Below are positions 1 through 8,605 of a stretch of 64,000 nucleotides of DNA, piece after piece. The notes under the pieces were generated by a model. That model ran no database searches. It was not told the origin of the DNA and was given only the letters and a program-made list of their open reading frames with translations. The translations under genes were made by a program, and so were the position numbers. This stretch comes from an uncultured Clostridia bacterium (GTDB lineage Bacteria > Bacillota > Clostridia > UBA1381), in assembly GCA_934454145.1 (NCBI GenBank), contig CAKSFT010000009.1, forward strand, positions 78,054 through 142,053, in the 5' to 3' direction. Every line of letters starts with the position of its first letter. Position 1 is the first letter of the stretch.

Positions 1-631
1 GGAAAATCTGCAAAAGGTGACATTCTTGTCGCCGTATCTGAATATAAACAAGAAAGGCGAGCTTGCGAAGGAGCTTACAGCCTATCTGAACCAAAACATG
101 CACGAAAATTTCACAAAAAAGGAATTAAAACGTGCTGTTGACTATGGCTTTTCGCAATACGATGCCTACGTCGCTGCGGTGGAGAAAAAGGGCGCGGAGG
201 CGCTTGAATACGCACGCAAAAACAATCTGCGCATAATGATACTCGCCGGCAGACCCTATCACATCGATTCCGAAATAGGGCACGGCATAGACAAGCTTGC
301 AAATTCTCTCGGATTTGTCGTTGTCAGCGAGGACAGCGTATTCCGCCTTGCCGAAAAACAGGATGTCGGCGTCCTTAACCAGTGGACATATCACGCACGG
401 CTCTACCGCGCGGCAAGATATGCCGCAGAGCACGCCGATACGCAATTTGTCCAGCTTGTGTCCTTCGGCTGCGGCGTAGACGCAATAACCACGGACGAAG
501 TGCGTTCTATCCTTGAGCGTGCCGGGAAATTCTATACACAGCTGAAAATCGACGAAATAACCAATCTCGGCGCAGTGAAAATCCGCCTGAGAAGCCTTTT
601 GGGTGCGCTTGAAGAAGGCGCCGGAAAATAA
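1..631 (+). CDS. Acyl-CoA dehydratase activase-like protein, C-terminal part (5' end outside window)
   Basis: The reading frame is open from base 2, so this is the 3' end of a longer gene; the GTG at 17 is internal, not a start. The visible 210 residues resemble the C-terminal region of the very large (about 1,400 residues) activase/dehydratase-related proteins (DUF2229 type) linked to 2-hydroxyacyl-CoA dehydratases of anaerobes. Recognisable pieces are ILAGRPYHID around residues 80-90 and the FGCGVDAITTDEV stretch near residue 155. Full members carry N-terminal BadF/BadG ATPase modules that power a radical dehydration through a [4Fe-4S] cluster; that part cannot be seen here. The next gene, 77 bases on, encodes a partner of the same system, so the two probably form one transcript. 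Confidence 0.75.
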   Translation, partial: ENLQKVTFLSPYLNINKKGELAKELTAYLNQNMHENFTKKELKRAVDYGFSQYDAYVAAVEKKGAEALEYARKNNLRIMILAGRPYHIDSEIGHGIDKLANSLGFVVVSEDSVFRLAEKQDVGVLNQWTYHARLYRAARYAAEHADTQFVQLVSFGCGVDAITTDEVRSILERAGKFYTQLKIDEITNLGAVKIRLRSLLGALEEGAGK

Positions 632-708
632 AGTCTGACCCTCCGCAAAAAAGTTATGGTTAATTGTAAAATACAGCTTTTTCAATTACCGAAAAGAAAG
701 GTTAAAAT

Positions 709-1989
709 ATGAGAAATTATATACCGTTCACAAAAGAAATGAAAGAAAATTACACAATTCTTGCACCAAATATGCTCCCCATGCATTTCAAGCTTATCAT
801 GCAGGTTTTGAAGAATTATGGCTATAAAATTGAACTTTTGCAGACACAGGGCGAGCAGATTGTGCAGACCGGACTGAAATATGTCCACAACGACACCTGT
901 TACCCCGCGATACTCGTAATCGGTCAATTTATAGACGCAATCCAAAGCGGCAAATATGACCCGAAAAAAACAGCTCTGATTCTTTTCCAGACAGGCGGCG
1001 GCTGCCGCGCGTCCAATTATATATTCCTGCTCCGCAAAGCGCTGGAAAAAGCCGGGTACGGCTATGTGCCCGTCATATCCTTCAGCCTTGCCGGGCTTGA
1101 GAATCACCCGGGTTTCAGGCTTACGCTGCCGATATATCACCGCATGCTTTATGCAGTGATATATGCCGACCTCCTGATGTCGCTTGTCAACCAGGTCAAG
1201 CCATATGAAAAAGTCAAAGGCGAAGCCGACGCACTGGCGGAAAAGTATACGCGTCTTTTGGCAGAAGGCATGCAAAGCGACGGCGTATCCTTTAGGAAAA
1301 CAAAGGCAAAATGCAGAGAACTTCTGGACGCTTTTGCAAAAATCCCGGTCACAAAAGAAGAAAAGGTCCAGGTCGGCGTGGTGGGCGAAATATATGTAAA
1401 ATATTCCCCCCTCGGCAACAACAACCTGGTGGATTTTCTTGTTTCGGAAGGCGCAGAGGTCACAGTGCCCGGGCTTTTGGATTTTTGCATGTACTGCGTG
1501 CACAACATTATTCTGGACTATAGGCTTTACAGACGCGGTCGTTTTGTTTACCCGTTTGTGAAGTTTATCGACAATTTTCTCATCAAAACCCAAAGAGAAA
1601 TGTGCAGCCTCATAAAAGAACACGGCCGTTTCAAAGCGCCGACGCCTTTTACGGAAACGCTGGCACTGGGCAGCGGATATATCAGCCATGGCTGCAAAAT
1701 GGGCGAAGGATGGCTACTGACCTCGGAAATGCTTGAACTTGCACATGCAGGCGTCAAAAACATTGTGTGCACCCAGCCGTTTGGCTGTCTGCCAAACCAC
1801 ATCTGCGGCAAGGGAATGATGAAGCCGATAAAGGACAAAAACCCCGACATCAACATAGTGGCGATAGACTATGACGCAAGTGCATCAAGGGTCAACCAGG
1901 AAAACAGAATAAAGCTGATGCTTTCCAATGCGCGCGACAACCTCAAAGAAAATGCGCAAATGCCCGAAAAAGAAACTTTAAAAATATAA
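709..1989 (+). CDS. 2-hydroxyacyl-CoA dehydratase-like protein
   Basis: 426 residues, started by an ATG with an AAGAAAGG ribosome site. The protein resembles HgdB-like/DUF2229-type dehydratase components that usually lie beside or inside the large activase protein whose end precedes it. Cysteines likely to hold an iron-sulfur cluster lie in NDTCYPA (near residue 65), GGGCRASN (near 103), the CMYC pair (near 263) and the CTQPFGCLPNHICGKG segment (near 350). In known systems the activase transfers one high-energy electron to the dehydratase. The substrate cannot be told from sequence. A strong hairpin terminator follows directly, so this is the last gene of the unit. Confidence 0.7.
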   Translation: MRNYIPFTKEMKENYTILAPNMLPMHFKLIMQVLKNYGYKIELLQTQGEQIVQTGLKYVHNDTCYPAILVIGQFIDAIQSGKYDPKKTALILFQTGGGCRASNYIFLLRKALEKAGYGYVPVISFSLAGLENHPGFRLTLPIYHRMLYAVIYADLLMSLVNQVKPYEKVKGEADALAEKYTRLLAEGMQSDGVSFRKTKAKCRELLDAFAKIPVTKEEKVQVGVVGEIYVKYSPLGNNNLVDFLVSEGAEVTVPGLLDFCMYCVHNIILDYRLYRRGRFVYPFVKFIDNFLIKTQREMCSLIKEHGRFKAPTPFTETLALGSGYISHGCKMGEGWLLTSEMLELAHAGVKNIVCTQPFGCLPNHICGKGMMKPIKDKNPDINIVAIDYDASASRVNQENRIKLMLSNARDNLKENAQMPEKETLKI

Positions 1990-1990
1990 A

Positions 1991-2028
1991 AAATATCCGG
2001 GGAACCCTGAAATCCCCGGATATTTATT
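1991..2028 (+). terminator. Rho-independent terminator
   Basis: Perfect 13-base inverted repeat (AAATATCCGGGGA and its complement, 1991-2003 and 2013-2025) with a 9-base loop and a T-rich tail, placed just after the dehydratase-like gene. Confidence 0.85.
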
Positions 2029-2044
2029 TATACGATTATTTGAC

Positions 2045-2221
2045 TTAAAGACCCAATTCAAATGACTTACAGTCTGTGCACTCCGACTGAGTCGGATTCA
2101 TCTCGTGTGTGCCCACTGTAATGCAATCCAGCGAACAAAAATCTTTTTCCGAGCAATGATGCTTACATTGCTGTACTGTACATTTTATGCTTTTGTTAAT
2201 ATTATTACTGCAACAACTCAT
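2045..2221 (-). CDS. DUF1540 cysteine-rich small protein
   Basis: A 58-residue protein. It starts at the second of two close ATGs, because the first frame stops after six codons; a strong GAAGGAGGG site lies upstream. It holds the family pattern: CTVQQCKHHC, then C-S-L-D-C, then a C-T-D-C-K-S-F ending, eight cysteines in all counting the N-terminal SCC. This matches DUF1540, short Clostridia proteins thought to bind metal through conserved cysteines; their role is unknown. The final CxxCKSF is the most diagnostic part. It is a single gene, convergent with the dehydratase-like unit. Confidence 0.8.
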   Translation of the reverse strand: MSCCSNNINKSIKCTVQQCKHHCSEKDFCSLDCITVGTHEMNPTQSECTDCKSFELGL

Positions 2222-2307
2222 TCATAATCCCTCCTTCTAAGGATTATTGTGCGCAGTTAATAAGATATTATGCAAAAAGCTTTTCTGAGGAAAATTTTTC
2301 AAAAAAA

Positions 2308-3546
2308 TCACACACGCTTTTTTCTCAGCATCGCCCCCGGCACAACAGGCTTGTCCGTCGGCAGATAAACCGTCATCGCCGCGTGGTTCGCAACCTCTAT
2401 GCGTTCGCGGTTTTCATTTTCCAGCCATTGCACCTTTTGTGCAAAAAACGGCTTGCCCGGCGACATAATTTCTATTTCATCTCCTGCAAAAAAACGATTG
2501 CGCTGTGAAATTTTTGCAACACCCGTTTTGCTGTCATAATCCTCGACCATGCCGATGAGGTCATAGTCACGTATATACGAGCTGTCGGTGTATACCTGCT
2601 GTTCAGCTGTCGGCTTTCCCATATAAAAGCCTGTCGAATACGGCCTGTGGCTGATTTTACAAAGCTCTTCATATTGCTTTTCGTCAAATTCGTACCTGTC
2701 CGGATTTTCAAAATATCTGTCAATTTCTTCACGATATGCCTTGATTATCGTCGCGGTATAATATGCTGTTTTTACACGTCCCTCAATCTTGAAGGAGCTT
2801 ATTCCGCTTTTTACCAATTCGGGTATGTGGCGTATCATGCACAAATCTTTTGAATTAAATATAAACGTCCCTCTTTCGTTTTCATAAACGTCCATATACT
2901 CGCCCGGGCGTGTCTGCTCTACAAGCGAATAATTCCATCGGCACGGGTGCGCACATGCGCCCTGATTTGCGTCGCGCTGTGCCATATAGTTTGAAAGCAG
3001 ACATCTGCCGGAATACGACACGCACATCGCGCCGTGCACAAATGCCTCAAGCTCCAGGTCAGACGGCGTCCTTCTGCGGATTTCGGCAATTTCCTCAAAT
3101 CTCATCTCCCTTGCCAGCACAACGCGCTTTGCACCCAGCTTGTGCCACATACACGCACTGCGATAATTTATGTTGTTTGCCTGTGTGCTGACATGAATCG
3201 GGATTTCCGGTGCATATTCCCTCATCATGTCAAACATGCCGAGGTCGGCAATCAGCACCGCGTCAAAGCCAAGCGGACGTATATTTTTGATATATTCCCC
3301 AAATTCGTCTATATCCCTGTTATGCGGCAGAATGTTTGCCGTGAGATACACCTTTTTCCCACGCTTATGTGCATATTCTATTCCTTCCTTCATGTCCCCG
3401 AAGGAAAAATTTTCTGCCGCCACCCTCAGGCTGAAGGCTTCTCCGCCGATATACACCGCGTCTGCCCCATACATTATCGCAATTTTCAGTTTTTCAAGGC
3501 TTCCCCCCGGCGCCAAAAGCTCCGGTTTTTTCATATTTTCAGTCAT
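2308..3546 (-). CDS. trhP: Peptidase U32-family tRNA hydroxylation protein (TrhP-like)
   Basis: 412 residues with the U32 signature: the N-terminal ELLAPGGSLEKLKIA, the GADAVYIGG segment, and the cysteine-bearing FVHGAMCVSYSGRCLLS and GACAHPCRW motifs (residues about 165-205) that fit an iron-sulfur site. Established: E. coli TrhP (YegQ) and B. subtilis YrrN/YrrO are needed, with prephenate, to make 5-hydroxyuridine at the wobble base of tRNA. The gene overlaps the upstream methyltransferase by 4 bases, the yrrM-yrrO arrangement, which supports the tRNA role over the old protease label. Only one U32 gene is present where B. subtilis has two. It is the last gene of the long rimP-led run. Confidence 0.8.
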   Translation of the reverse strand: MTENMKKPELLAPGGSLEKLKIAIMYGADAVYIGGEAFSLRVAAENFSFGDMKEGIEYAHKRGKKVYLTANILPHNRDIDEFGEYIKNIRPLGFDAVLIADLGMFDMMREYAPEIPIHVSTQANNINYRSACMWHKLGAKRVVLAREMRFEEIAEIRRRTPSDLELEAFVHGAMCVSYSGRCLLSNYMAQRDANQGACAHPCRWNYSLVEQTRPGEYMDVYENERGTFIFNSKDLCMIRHIPELVKSGISSFKIEGRVKTAYYTATIIKAYREEIDRYFENPDRYEFDEKQYEELCKISHRPYSTGFYMGKPTAEQQVYTDSSYIRDYDLIGMVEDYDSKTGVAKISQRNRFFAGDEIEIMSPGKPFFAQKVQWLENENRERIEVANHAAMTVYLPTDKPVVPGAMLRKKRV

Positions 3547-4220
3547 TCCTTCGTCCCTTCCGTCACCTTCACCGCAACCGTCACACCGTCGCCCAGCGGA
3601 AGCACCGCCGCCTTCAGCCGTGGGTGCTGCATCTGTGCGCCGATAAAATGACGCAGTCTTTTTACAATAGTGATTTTTCTGCGCACGACATGTTCCGGGT
3701 CTGCGGTCATGCCTTTATACAGCACATTGTCCGCAACCAGAACCCCGCCGTCTTTCAAAAGCCGCACACAGTCGTTCAGCATATGTATATAATGTGCCTT
3801 CGGCCCGTCCAGAAAAATCATGTCATACTCCCCCGAGAGAGTCGGCAAAATTTCTTTCGCGTCGCCTTCAATTACATTTATCCTGTCCGACAGCCCGGCT
3901 CTTTTTATGTTTTCCCGTGCAAGCTTTGCCATGTCCTTGTCCCACTCCATGGTGCTGACACTTCCGCCGGCAGACAATCCGCCCGACATCAGTATGGCAG
4001 AATATCCGATTGCACAGCCTATCTCAAGTATTCTTGACGGCCGTTTCAAAAAGCTCAGAAATTCCAAAAACTGGGCGGTTTCGGGCTGTACAATCGGCAC
4101 GGAGTTTTCCTCCGCATATGCCTCCAGCTCACCCAAAATTCCGTGTCTTTTTGGTATATCCTTCCTCAAAAATTCCGTTATGTACTCATACACAATGGCG
4201 TTTTTGTCATATTCAATCAT
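3543..4220 (-). CDS. trmR: SAM-dependent O-methyltransferase, TrmR-like (tRNA 5-hydroxyuridine methylation)
   Basis: 225 residues with a class I methyltransferase fold of the caffeoyl-CoA/catechol O-methyltransferase type. The SAM loop is ILEIGCAIGYSAI (near residue 65) and IFLDGPKAHY (near 135) supplies the metal-binding Asp. Established: the homologue TrmR (YrrM) of B. subtilis methylates 5-hydroxyuridine-34 of tRNA to 5-methoxyuridine. Its overlap with the U32 gene, which makes the hydroxylated precursor, supports the same two-step pathway here. The start overlaps the nrnA stop by 8 bases and has a GGAGAG site, suggesting translational coupling. The exact substrate is inferred from context. 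Confidence 0.78.
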   Translation of the reverse strand: MIEYDKNAIVYEYITEFLRKDIPKRHGILGELEAYAEENSVPIVQPETAQFLEFLSFLKRPSRILEIGCAIGYSAILMSGGLSAGGSVSTMEWDKDMAKLARENIKRAGLSDRINVIEGDAKEILPTLSGEYDMIFLDGPKAHYIHMLNDCVRLLKDGGVLVADNVLYKGMTADPEHVVRRKITIVKRLRHFIGAQMQHPRLKAAVLPLGDGVTVAVKVTEGTKE

Positions 4221-5163
4221 TCAAACACTCTCCAACAATCCTGATGATTTGCTCTTCAACCTCCGCCATGGTTTTGCCTGAAACAGCCGCACCCGCCGCC
4301 ATGACATGTCCGCCTCCGCCAAAATGTTCTGCTATTTCGCTTACATTATACTTGCCGTTGGAGCGGAAACTCATTTTTATTTTTTCGTCGGTTTCGCGTA
4401 CAGACACCGCAATTTCCGTGCCCTCAACGGTGCGCGGAATGTTCACAACATCACCTGCATTTTTTTCGTCCACACCGTATTTTGCAAAAAGCCCCTTGTC
4501 AACGGAAACCATTCTGAGTTTCCCGCCATAAAAGCTTTTTATTTCGGACATTATATGCCCTTTCAGGCGCACCGCTTCAAGCTTTTCTGTTTCATGAATC
4601 CGTCTTGCAAGTTCTGCGTGGTCTATACCTTTTTCCATCAAATCCGCCGCCACGCGCATCGTGGATGGAGATGTGCAGCTGTACTTAAACGAACCCGTAT
4701 CCCCCGAAATCGACACATATAAAAATTCTGCAATTCTCTTTGTTATCTCTATCCCCATTTCACGGAGAAGAAAATAAACAAGCTCCCCGGCAGAGGACAC
4801 GTCCCCGTCAATATAATTTAAATCCGCATACCCGGTATTTGTATAATGATGGTCTATCGCTATGCTGTCAGAACGTGAAAGCAATGCTTTTCTGTCCCCC
4901 AGTCTGCCCAAATCGGCAGAATCCAGGCACACAACAAGGTCTTGCGGCGGCTGTGCACCCTCATGATAAATTTCATAATCACACTTTAAGAATTTAAGCT
5001 TATCCTCCGGTTCGTCACTCAGATAAAGAGTGACATTTTTGCCGATGCTCCGCAAGCCCTCCGAAAGCGCAAAGCAACTGCCGATTGCGTCTGCGTCTTC
5101 ACTTATGTGCGCCGTCACAACAATATTTTTTGCATTTTTTATTTTTTCTGCAATTTCCTTCAT
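4213..5163 (-). CDS. nrnA: Bifunctional oligoribonuclease/pAp phosphatase (DHH-DHHA1)
   Basis: 316 residues, the normal NrnA length. The DHH domain shows AHISEDADAIGS (residues about 18-29), a C-L-D-S-A-D segment near 90 and the name-giving IDHHYTN near 108, all manganese ligands. The C-terminal DHHA1 domain ends with the glycine-rich FGGGGHVMAAGA near 290 that binds the nucleic acid substrate. NrnA degrades 2-5 nucleotide RNA fragments and dephosphorylates 3'-phosphoadenosine 5'-phosphate in Gram-positive bacteria lacking Orn. It follows rbfA by 16 bases in the conserved infB-rbfA-nrnA order. Confidence 0.92.
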   Translation of the reverse strand: MKEIAEKIKNAKNIVVTAHISEDADAIGSCFALSEGLRSIGKNVTLYLSDEPEDKLKFLKCDYEIYHEGAQPPQDLVVCLDSADLGRLGDRKALLSRSDSIAIDHHYTNTGYADLNYIDGDVSSAGELVYFLLREMGIEITKRIAEFLYVSISGDTGSFKYSCTSPSTMRVAADLMEKGIDHAELARRIHETEKLEAVRLKGHIMSEIKSFYGGKLRMVSVDKGLFAKYGVDEKNAGDVVNIPRTVEGTEIAVSVRETDEKIKMSFRSNGKYNVSEIAEHFGGGGHVMAAGAAVSGKTMAEVEEQIIRIVGECLND

Positions 5164-5179
5164 TTATACTCCCCCGGTT

Positions 5180-5524
5180 TCAATCCTTGCTGATTTCATG
5201 GATAATCTTGTTTATGTGAGCCCCTTGTTCAATGGAATGGTCCAGCTCAAAAACCATCTCGGGAGTATGGCGAAGCTGCAGCCTGTGCCCGATTTCGCGG
5301 CGCACAAAGCCTGCGGCGCTCTTCAGCCCCGCAAGTGCCTTTTTCTGCACTTCCTCGTCCCCCATGACGCTGACATAAACCTTTGCATAGCTCAGGTCAT
5401 TTGTGACCCTCACCGCCACGACGCTTGTCATCATTGGGATTCTGGTGTCCTTCAATTCTCTTATTATACCGCTCAATTCGCGTTTTACTTCTTCATTTAT
5501 TTTGTTAATTCTGTCTTTTGCCAT
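5180..5524 (-). CDS. rbfA: Ribosome-binding factor A
   Basis: 114 residues. The start chosen is the ATG giving MAKDRINKINEEVKREL, which matches the family N-terminus and has an AAAGGA site; a longer frame exists upstream but would overlap infB. RbfA is a KH-type cold-shock factor that helps 30S subunit maturation by binding the 5' end of 16S rRNA. The conserved TSVVAVRVTNDLSYAKVYVSV core (residues about 33-53) and the RREIGHRLQLRHTPEM stretch are present. It lies 43 bases after infB in the classic order. Confidence 0.95.
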   Translation of the reverse strand: MAKDRINKINEEVKRELSGIIRELKDTRIPMMTSVVAVRVTNDLSYAKVYVSVMGDEEVQKKALAGLKSAAGFVRREIGHRLQLRHTPEMVFELDHSIEQGAHINKIIHEISKD

Positions 5525-5567
5525 ACTATCAATCCTTTCGTCCTGTAAAAGGCTCAGCAAAAGTCCC

Positions 5568-7997
5568 TTATCTTTCGATTTCCTCCATGACAAAGCACTC
5601 TATAACATCGCCCTCTTTGACGTCGTTGAATCTCTCAATACCGATACCGCATTCAAATCCGTCCGAAACTTCCTTGGCGTCATCTTTAAATCTCTTCAGG
5701 CTGTCAATCTTGCCTTCGTGCACAACAATCCCGTCCCTGACAAGGCGGATTTCTGCGTTTCGTGCAATCTTGCCGTCGGTGACATATGCCCCGGCGATTG
5801 TGCCCACGCCCGAAACCTTAAAGGTCTGGCGCACCTCTGCATGCCCGATGACAACCTCTTTAAACTCAGGGTCAAGCATACCCTTCATTGCGGCTTCTAT
5901 TTCTTCTATTGCCTGATATATTACTCTGTAGAGCCTGATGTCAACCTCCTGGCGTTCTGCCGCCGCAGCCGCACCTGCGTCCGGGCGTACATTAAACCCG
6001 ACGATAATCGCATTTGAGGCATTTGCAAGCATGACGTCCGACTCATTCACCGCGCCGACGCCGCCGTGGATTGCGCGCACTCTCACTTCGTCATTGGACA
6101 GTTTTTCCAGTGACTGTTTAACCGCCTCGACAGAACCCTGCACGTCCGCTTTGATTATGACATTCAATTCCTTCATGTTGCCTTCGTCAATCTGCGAGAA
6201 CAGGTTATCCAGCGACACCTTGACAGCAGAATTGAACTTTGTTTCCTTCTGCTCCTGTTTCCTTGCCTCTGCGACATCTCTCGCCATCTTTTCGTCCGAC
6301 ACAACCCTGAAATTGTCGCCGCCCGAGGGCACCTCGGAAAGACCCAGAATTTCCACAGGCACTGAAGGTCCTGCTGTCTTTACGCGTCTTCCCTTGTCGT
6401 TCACCATTGCCCTGACATGTCCGACAGCCGTCCCGGCAATCACAATGTCGCCCACCTTCAGGGTTCCTTCCTGTACAAGCACCGTCGCCACAGGTCCTCT
6501 TCCCTTGTCAATCTGTGCCTCGATTACCGTTCCCTTTGCCGGCTTGTTCGGGTTCGCCTTCAATTCCTGCATGTCTGCGATGAGGAGAACCATTTCCAAA
6601 AGTCCGTCTATATTTATATGTTTCTTTGCCGAAACCTCCACACATACGGTGTCGCCGCCCCATTCCTCCGGGACAAGGTCATATTCCACCAGCATCTGCT
6701 TGACTCTCTCGGCATTTGCGCCCTCTTTGTCGATTTTGTTTATCGCAACGACAATCGAAACGCCTGCCGCTTTTGCGTGGTTTATCGCCTCAATCGTCTG
6801 CGGCATAATCCCGTCATCTGCCGCGACAACCAGTATCGCAATATCCGTCACCTGTGCCCCTCTTGCACGCATCGTTGTAAATGCCTCATGTCCCGGTGTG
6901 TCCAGGAATGTTATGTCACGGTCATTGAGACGCACGCTGTATGCACCGATATGCTGCGTGATTCCGCCGGCTTCCGTGGATATAACCGATGTGTGGCGGA
7001 TTGCGTCAAGTAGCGAGGTTTTGCCGTGATCAACGTGACCCATGACAACCACAACAGGCGGACGCGGCTTCATGTCTTCCGGTTTGTCCTCTTCCTCACT
7101 GAATAGTATGTCCTCTTTTGTGATAACTATTTCTTTTTTGAGTTCGATTCCAAATTCGTCCGCAATAAGCGTCGCCGTGTCAAAATCTATATTTTGTGTA
7201 ACCGTCGCCATGACGCCCAGCATCATCAGCTTTTTGACAACCTCTGCGGCAGTTTTGCCCATAGCCTTTGCAAAGTCGCCCACTGTGATGACCTCGGGTA
7301 TCTCGATAACCTTTGGCCCCTCTTTTTTAATTTCCTGTTTTTTGTGCTGTTCCGGCGTCTGTGCTTTGTTTTCCTCACGGCGCGGATTTCTCTTTTTCTT
7401 GCTGCTTCTTCCGCCGCGCATGTCCTTCATCTTGTCGGTGACCATATTCTCAAGACGCTCTCTTGTTTCTATGGTTTCTATTTCCACCGTCGAAGTCCTT
7501 GTGTCGACATAGCGCACAGACTTGTCTTCTTTTACAACAAAATCCTCTTCCTTCGGCTCCTCCACCTTGACGTTGACCTCTTCTTTTCTCTTTTTCTGAG
7601 GCTTTGGCGGTTCCGGCTTCTTCTGCCGTTTCGGCTTTTGGAGTTCCTGTTCCTTCGGTTTTTCCTGTTTCTGCGGTTTTGCCGCTTTTTCTTGTTTCTT
7701 CGGCTCCTCTGCCTTTGGCTGCGGCTTTGGTTCTTCCTTCGGCTTTTCTTCTTGTTTCGGTTCTTCCTTGGGCTTTTCTGTTTCCTTCTTCGGTGTCAGC
7801 ACAGGCTTTTTCAGTTCTTCCTCTGCCGGATAAAGAGTTGTAAAAATATCAAATATAAGCCCCAGATGCTCTTCCTCAAGAACAGAAGAGTGGCTTTTCA
7901 CCTCAACCCCGCATCCTGCAAGCTTCTCCATGACTTCCTTGCTTGTAAGGCCAAGTTCTTTTGCTATTTCATGTACTTTAATTTTTGATGTTGACAT
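5568..7997 (-). CDS. infB: Translation initiation factor IF-2
   Basis: 809 residues. It has an N-terminal IF2N helix domain, then a long Lys/Glu/Pro-rich spacer (about residues 65-225) typical of IF-2, a second IF2N domain, and the GTPase core with P-loop GHVDHGKTS near residue 320, DTPGHEAF and NKIDKEG. Domains II, III and IV follow. IF-2 places initiator tRNA on the 30S subunit and promotes subunit joining. It starts with an ATG and GAAGGAATG site, 7 bases after ylxQ. The low-complexity spacer creates long antisense reading frames, which are not genes. Confidence 0.98.
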   Translation of the reverse strand: MSTSKIKVHEIAKELGLTSKEVMEKLAGCGVEVKSHSSVLEEEHLGLIFDIFTTLYPAEEELKKPVLTPKKETEKPKEEPKQEEKPKEEPKPQPKAEEPKKQEKAAKPQKQEKPKEQELQKPKRQKKPEPPKPQKKRKEEVNVKVEEPKEEDFVVKEDKSVRYVDTRTSTVEIETIETRERLENMVTDKMKDMRGGRSSKKKRNPRREENKAQTPEQHKKQEIKKEGPKVIEIPEVITVGDFAKAMGKTAAEVVKKLMMLGVMATVTQNIDFDTATLIADEFGIELKKEIVITKEDILFSEEEDKPEDMKPRPPVVVVMGHVDHGKTSLLDAIRHTSVISTEAGGITQHIGAYSVRLNDRDITFLDTPGHEAFTTMRARGAQVTDIAILVVAADDGIMPQTIEAINHAKAAGVSIVVAINKIDKEGANAERVKQMLVEYDLVPEEWGGDTVCVEVSAKKHINIDGLLEMVLLIADMQELKANPNKPAKGTVIEAQIDKGRGPVATVLVQEGTLKVGDIVIAGTAVGHVRAMVNDKGRRVKTAGPSVPVEILGLSEVPSGGDNFRVVSDEKMARDVAEARKQEQKETKFNSAVKVSLDNLFSQIDEGNMKELNVIIKADVQGSVEAVKQSLEKLSNDEVRVRAIHGGVGAVNESDVMLANASNAIIVGFNVRPDAGAAAAAERQEVDIRLYRVIYQAIEEIEAAMKGMLDPEFKEVVIGHAEVRQTFKVSGVGTIAGAYVTDGKIARNAEIRLVRDGIVVHEGKIDSLKRFKDDAKEVSDGFECGIGIERFNDVKEGDVIECFVMEEIER

Positions 7998-8004
7998 ATA
8001 CTAA

Positions 8005-8322
8005 TCATTCCTTCCTATCATAAACTTCGGCATACTTCTTCAAAACCGCACGTGCAAAGTTACCGTCATTGACGGACACCGCCGCCCGCTCATCTGCGCC
8101 GGTGATTTTTCCCAGTTGTGCTTTGTCACCGTACCGAATATATTTTACTTTATAATACTTACAGGCGTCGGTTATTGATTTTCTGCCGTTCTCCGATATA
8201 TCCCCCGCAATAATAATAAGCCTTGATTTTCCGTTTTTTACTGCTGCCTCGCAAAGTTCCGTGCCGGTCACAACTTTCCCCGCGCGCTTTGCAAAGCCAA
8301 TCATTCCCAAAACACTATCCAT
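8005..8322 (-). CDS. ylxQ: L7Ae-family ribosomal/RNA-binding protein YlxQ
   Basis: 105 residues of the L7Ae/L30e/S12e/Gadd45 fold, starting MDSVLGMIGFAKRAGKV as in YlxQ proteins. L7Ae proteins bind kink-turn RNA. It overlaps the end of ylxR by 8 bases, the usual coupled pair between nusA and infB. The start was chosen by family alignment; the open frame goes further upstream but inside ylxR. Confidence 0.9.
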   Translation of the reverse strand: MDSVLGMIGFAKRAGKVVTGTELCEAAVKNGKSRLIIIAGDISENGRKSITDACKYYKVKYIRYGDKAQLGKITGADERAAVSVNDGNFARAVLKKYAEVYDRKE

Positions 8323-8569
8323 CAAGAACCCCCCTTGCCTCGTCATAGAGAGTGTCGGCAGCCGCAGTCTTAAACTTTGCGGAAAGCGCATGTCTTTTCT
8401 GCGCCTTTTTTATACATTCTTCATTTTTACATATATATGCGCCTCTGCCGAATTTTTTCTGGTTATTGTCCATTACCACAGAATTATTTTCCTTCACAAA
8501 CTTTATGAGTTCTGCCTTTGGCATCATTCTGCGGCAGGCAATGCACATTCTTTCCGGTATATGTGTCAT
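8315..8569 (-). CDS. ylxR: YlxR family RNA-binding protein (RnpM-like)
   Basis: 84 residues with the YlxR signature: PERMCIACRRMMPK at the N-terminus, then GRGAYICKNEECIKKA and KFKTAA near the C-terminus. Established: in B. subtilis YlxR (RnpM) binds the RNase P RNA and modulates its activity; other work links it to transcription regulation. The ATG used has a clean AAAGGACAG site; nine extra upstream codons are open but do not fit the family. Part of the nusA-ylxR-ylxQ-infB block. Confidence 0.92.
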   Translation of the reverse strand: MTHIPERMCIACRRMMPKAELIKFVKENNSVVMDNNQKKFGRGAYICKNEECIKKAQKRHALSAKFKTAAADTLYDEARGVLDG

Positions 8570-8605
8570 ATTCTGTCCTTTCCGAGTCAATCTCAAAACG
8601 GGAAA

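Noticed and set aside
682..1689. 335-codon antisense frame opposite the dehydratase-like gene
   Set aside because: Complete overlap with a well-supported gene; His/Phe/Cys-rich composition typical of antisense.
7194..7988. Long open frame antisense to infB (264 codons) and others at 5938-7029
   Set aside because: They are shadows of the Lys/Glu/Pro-rich IF-2 spacer and GTPase coding bias; no ribosome sites or family likeness.
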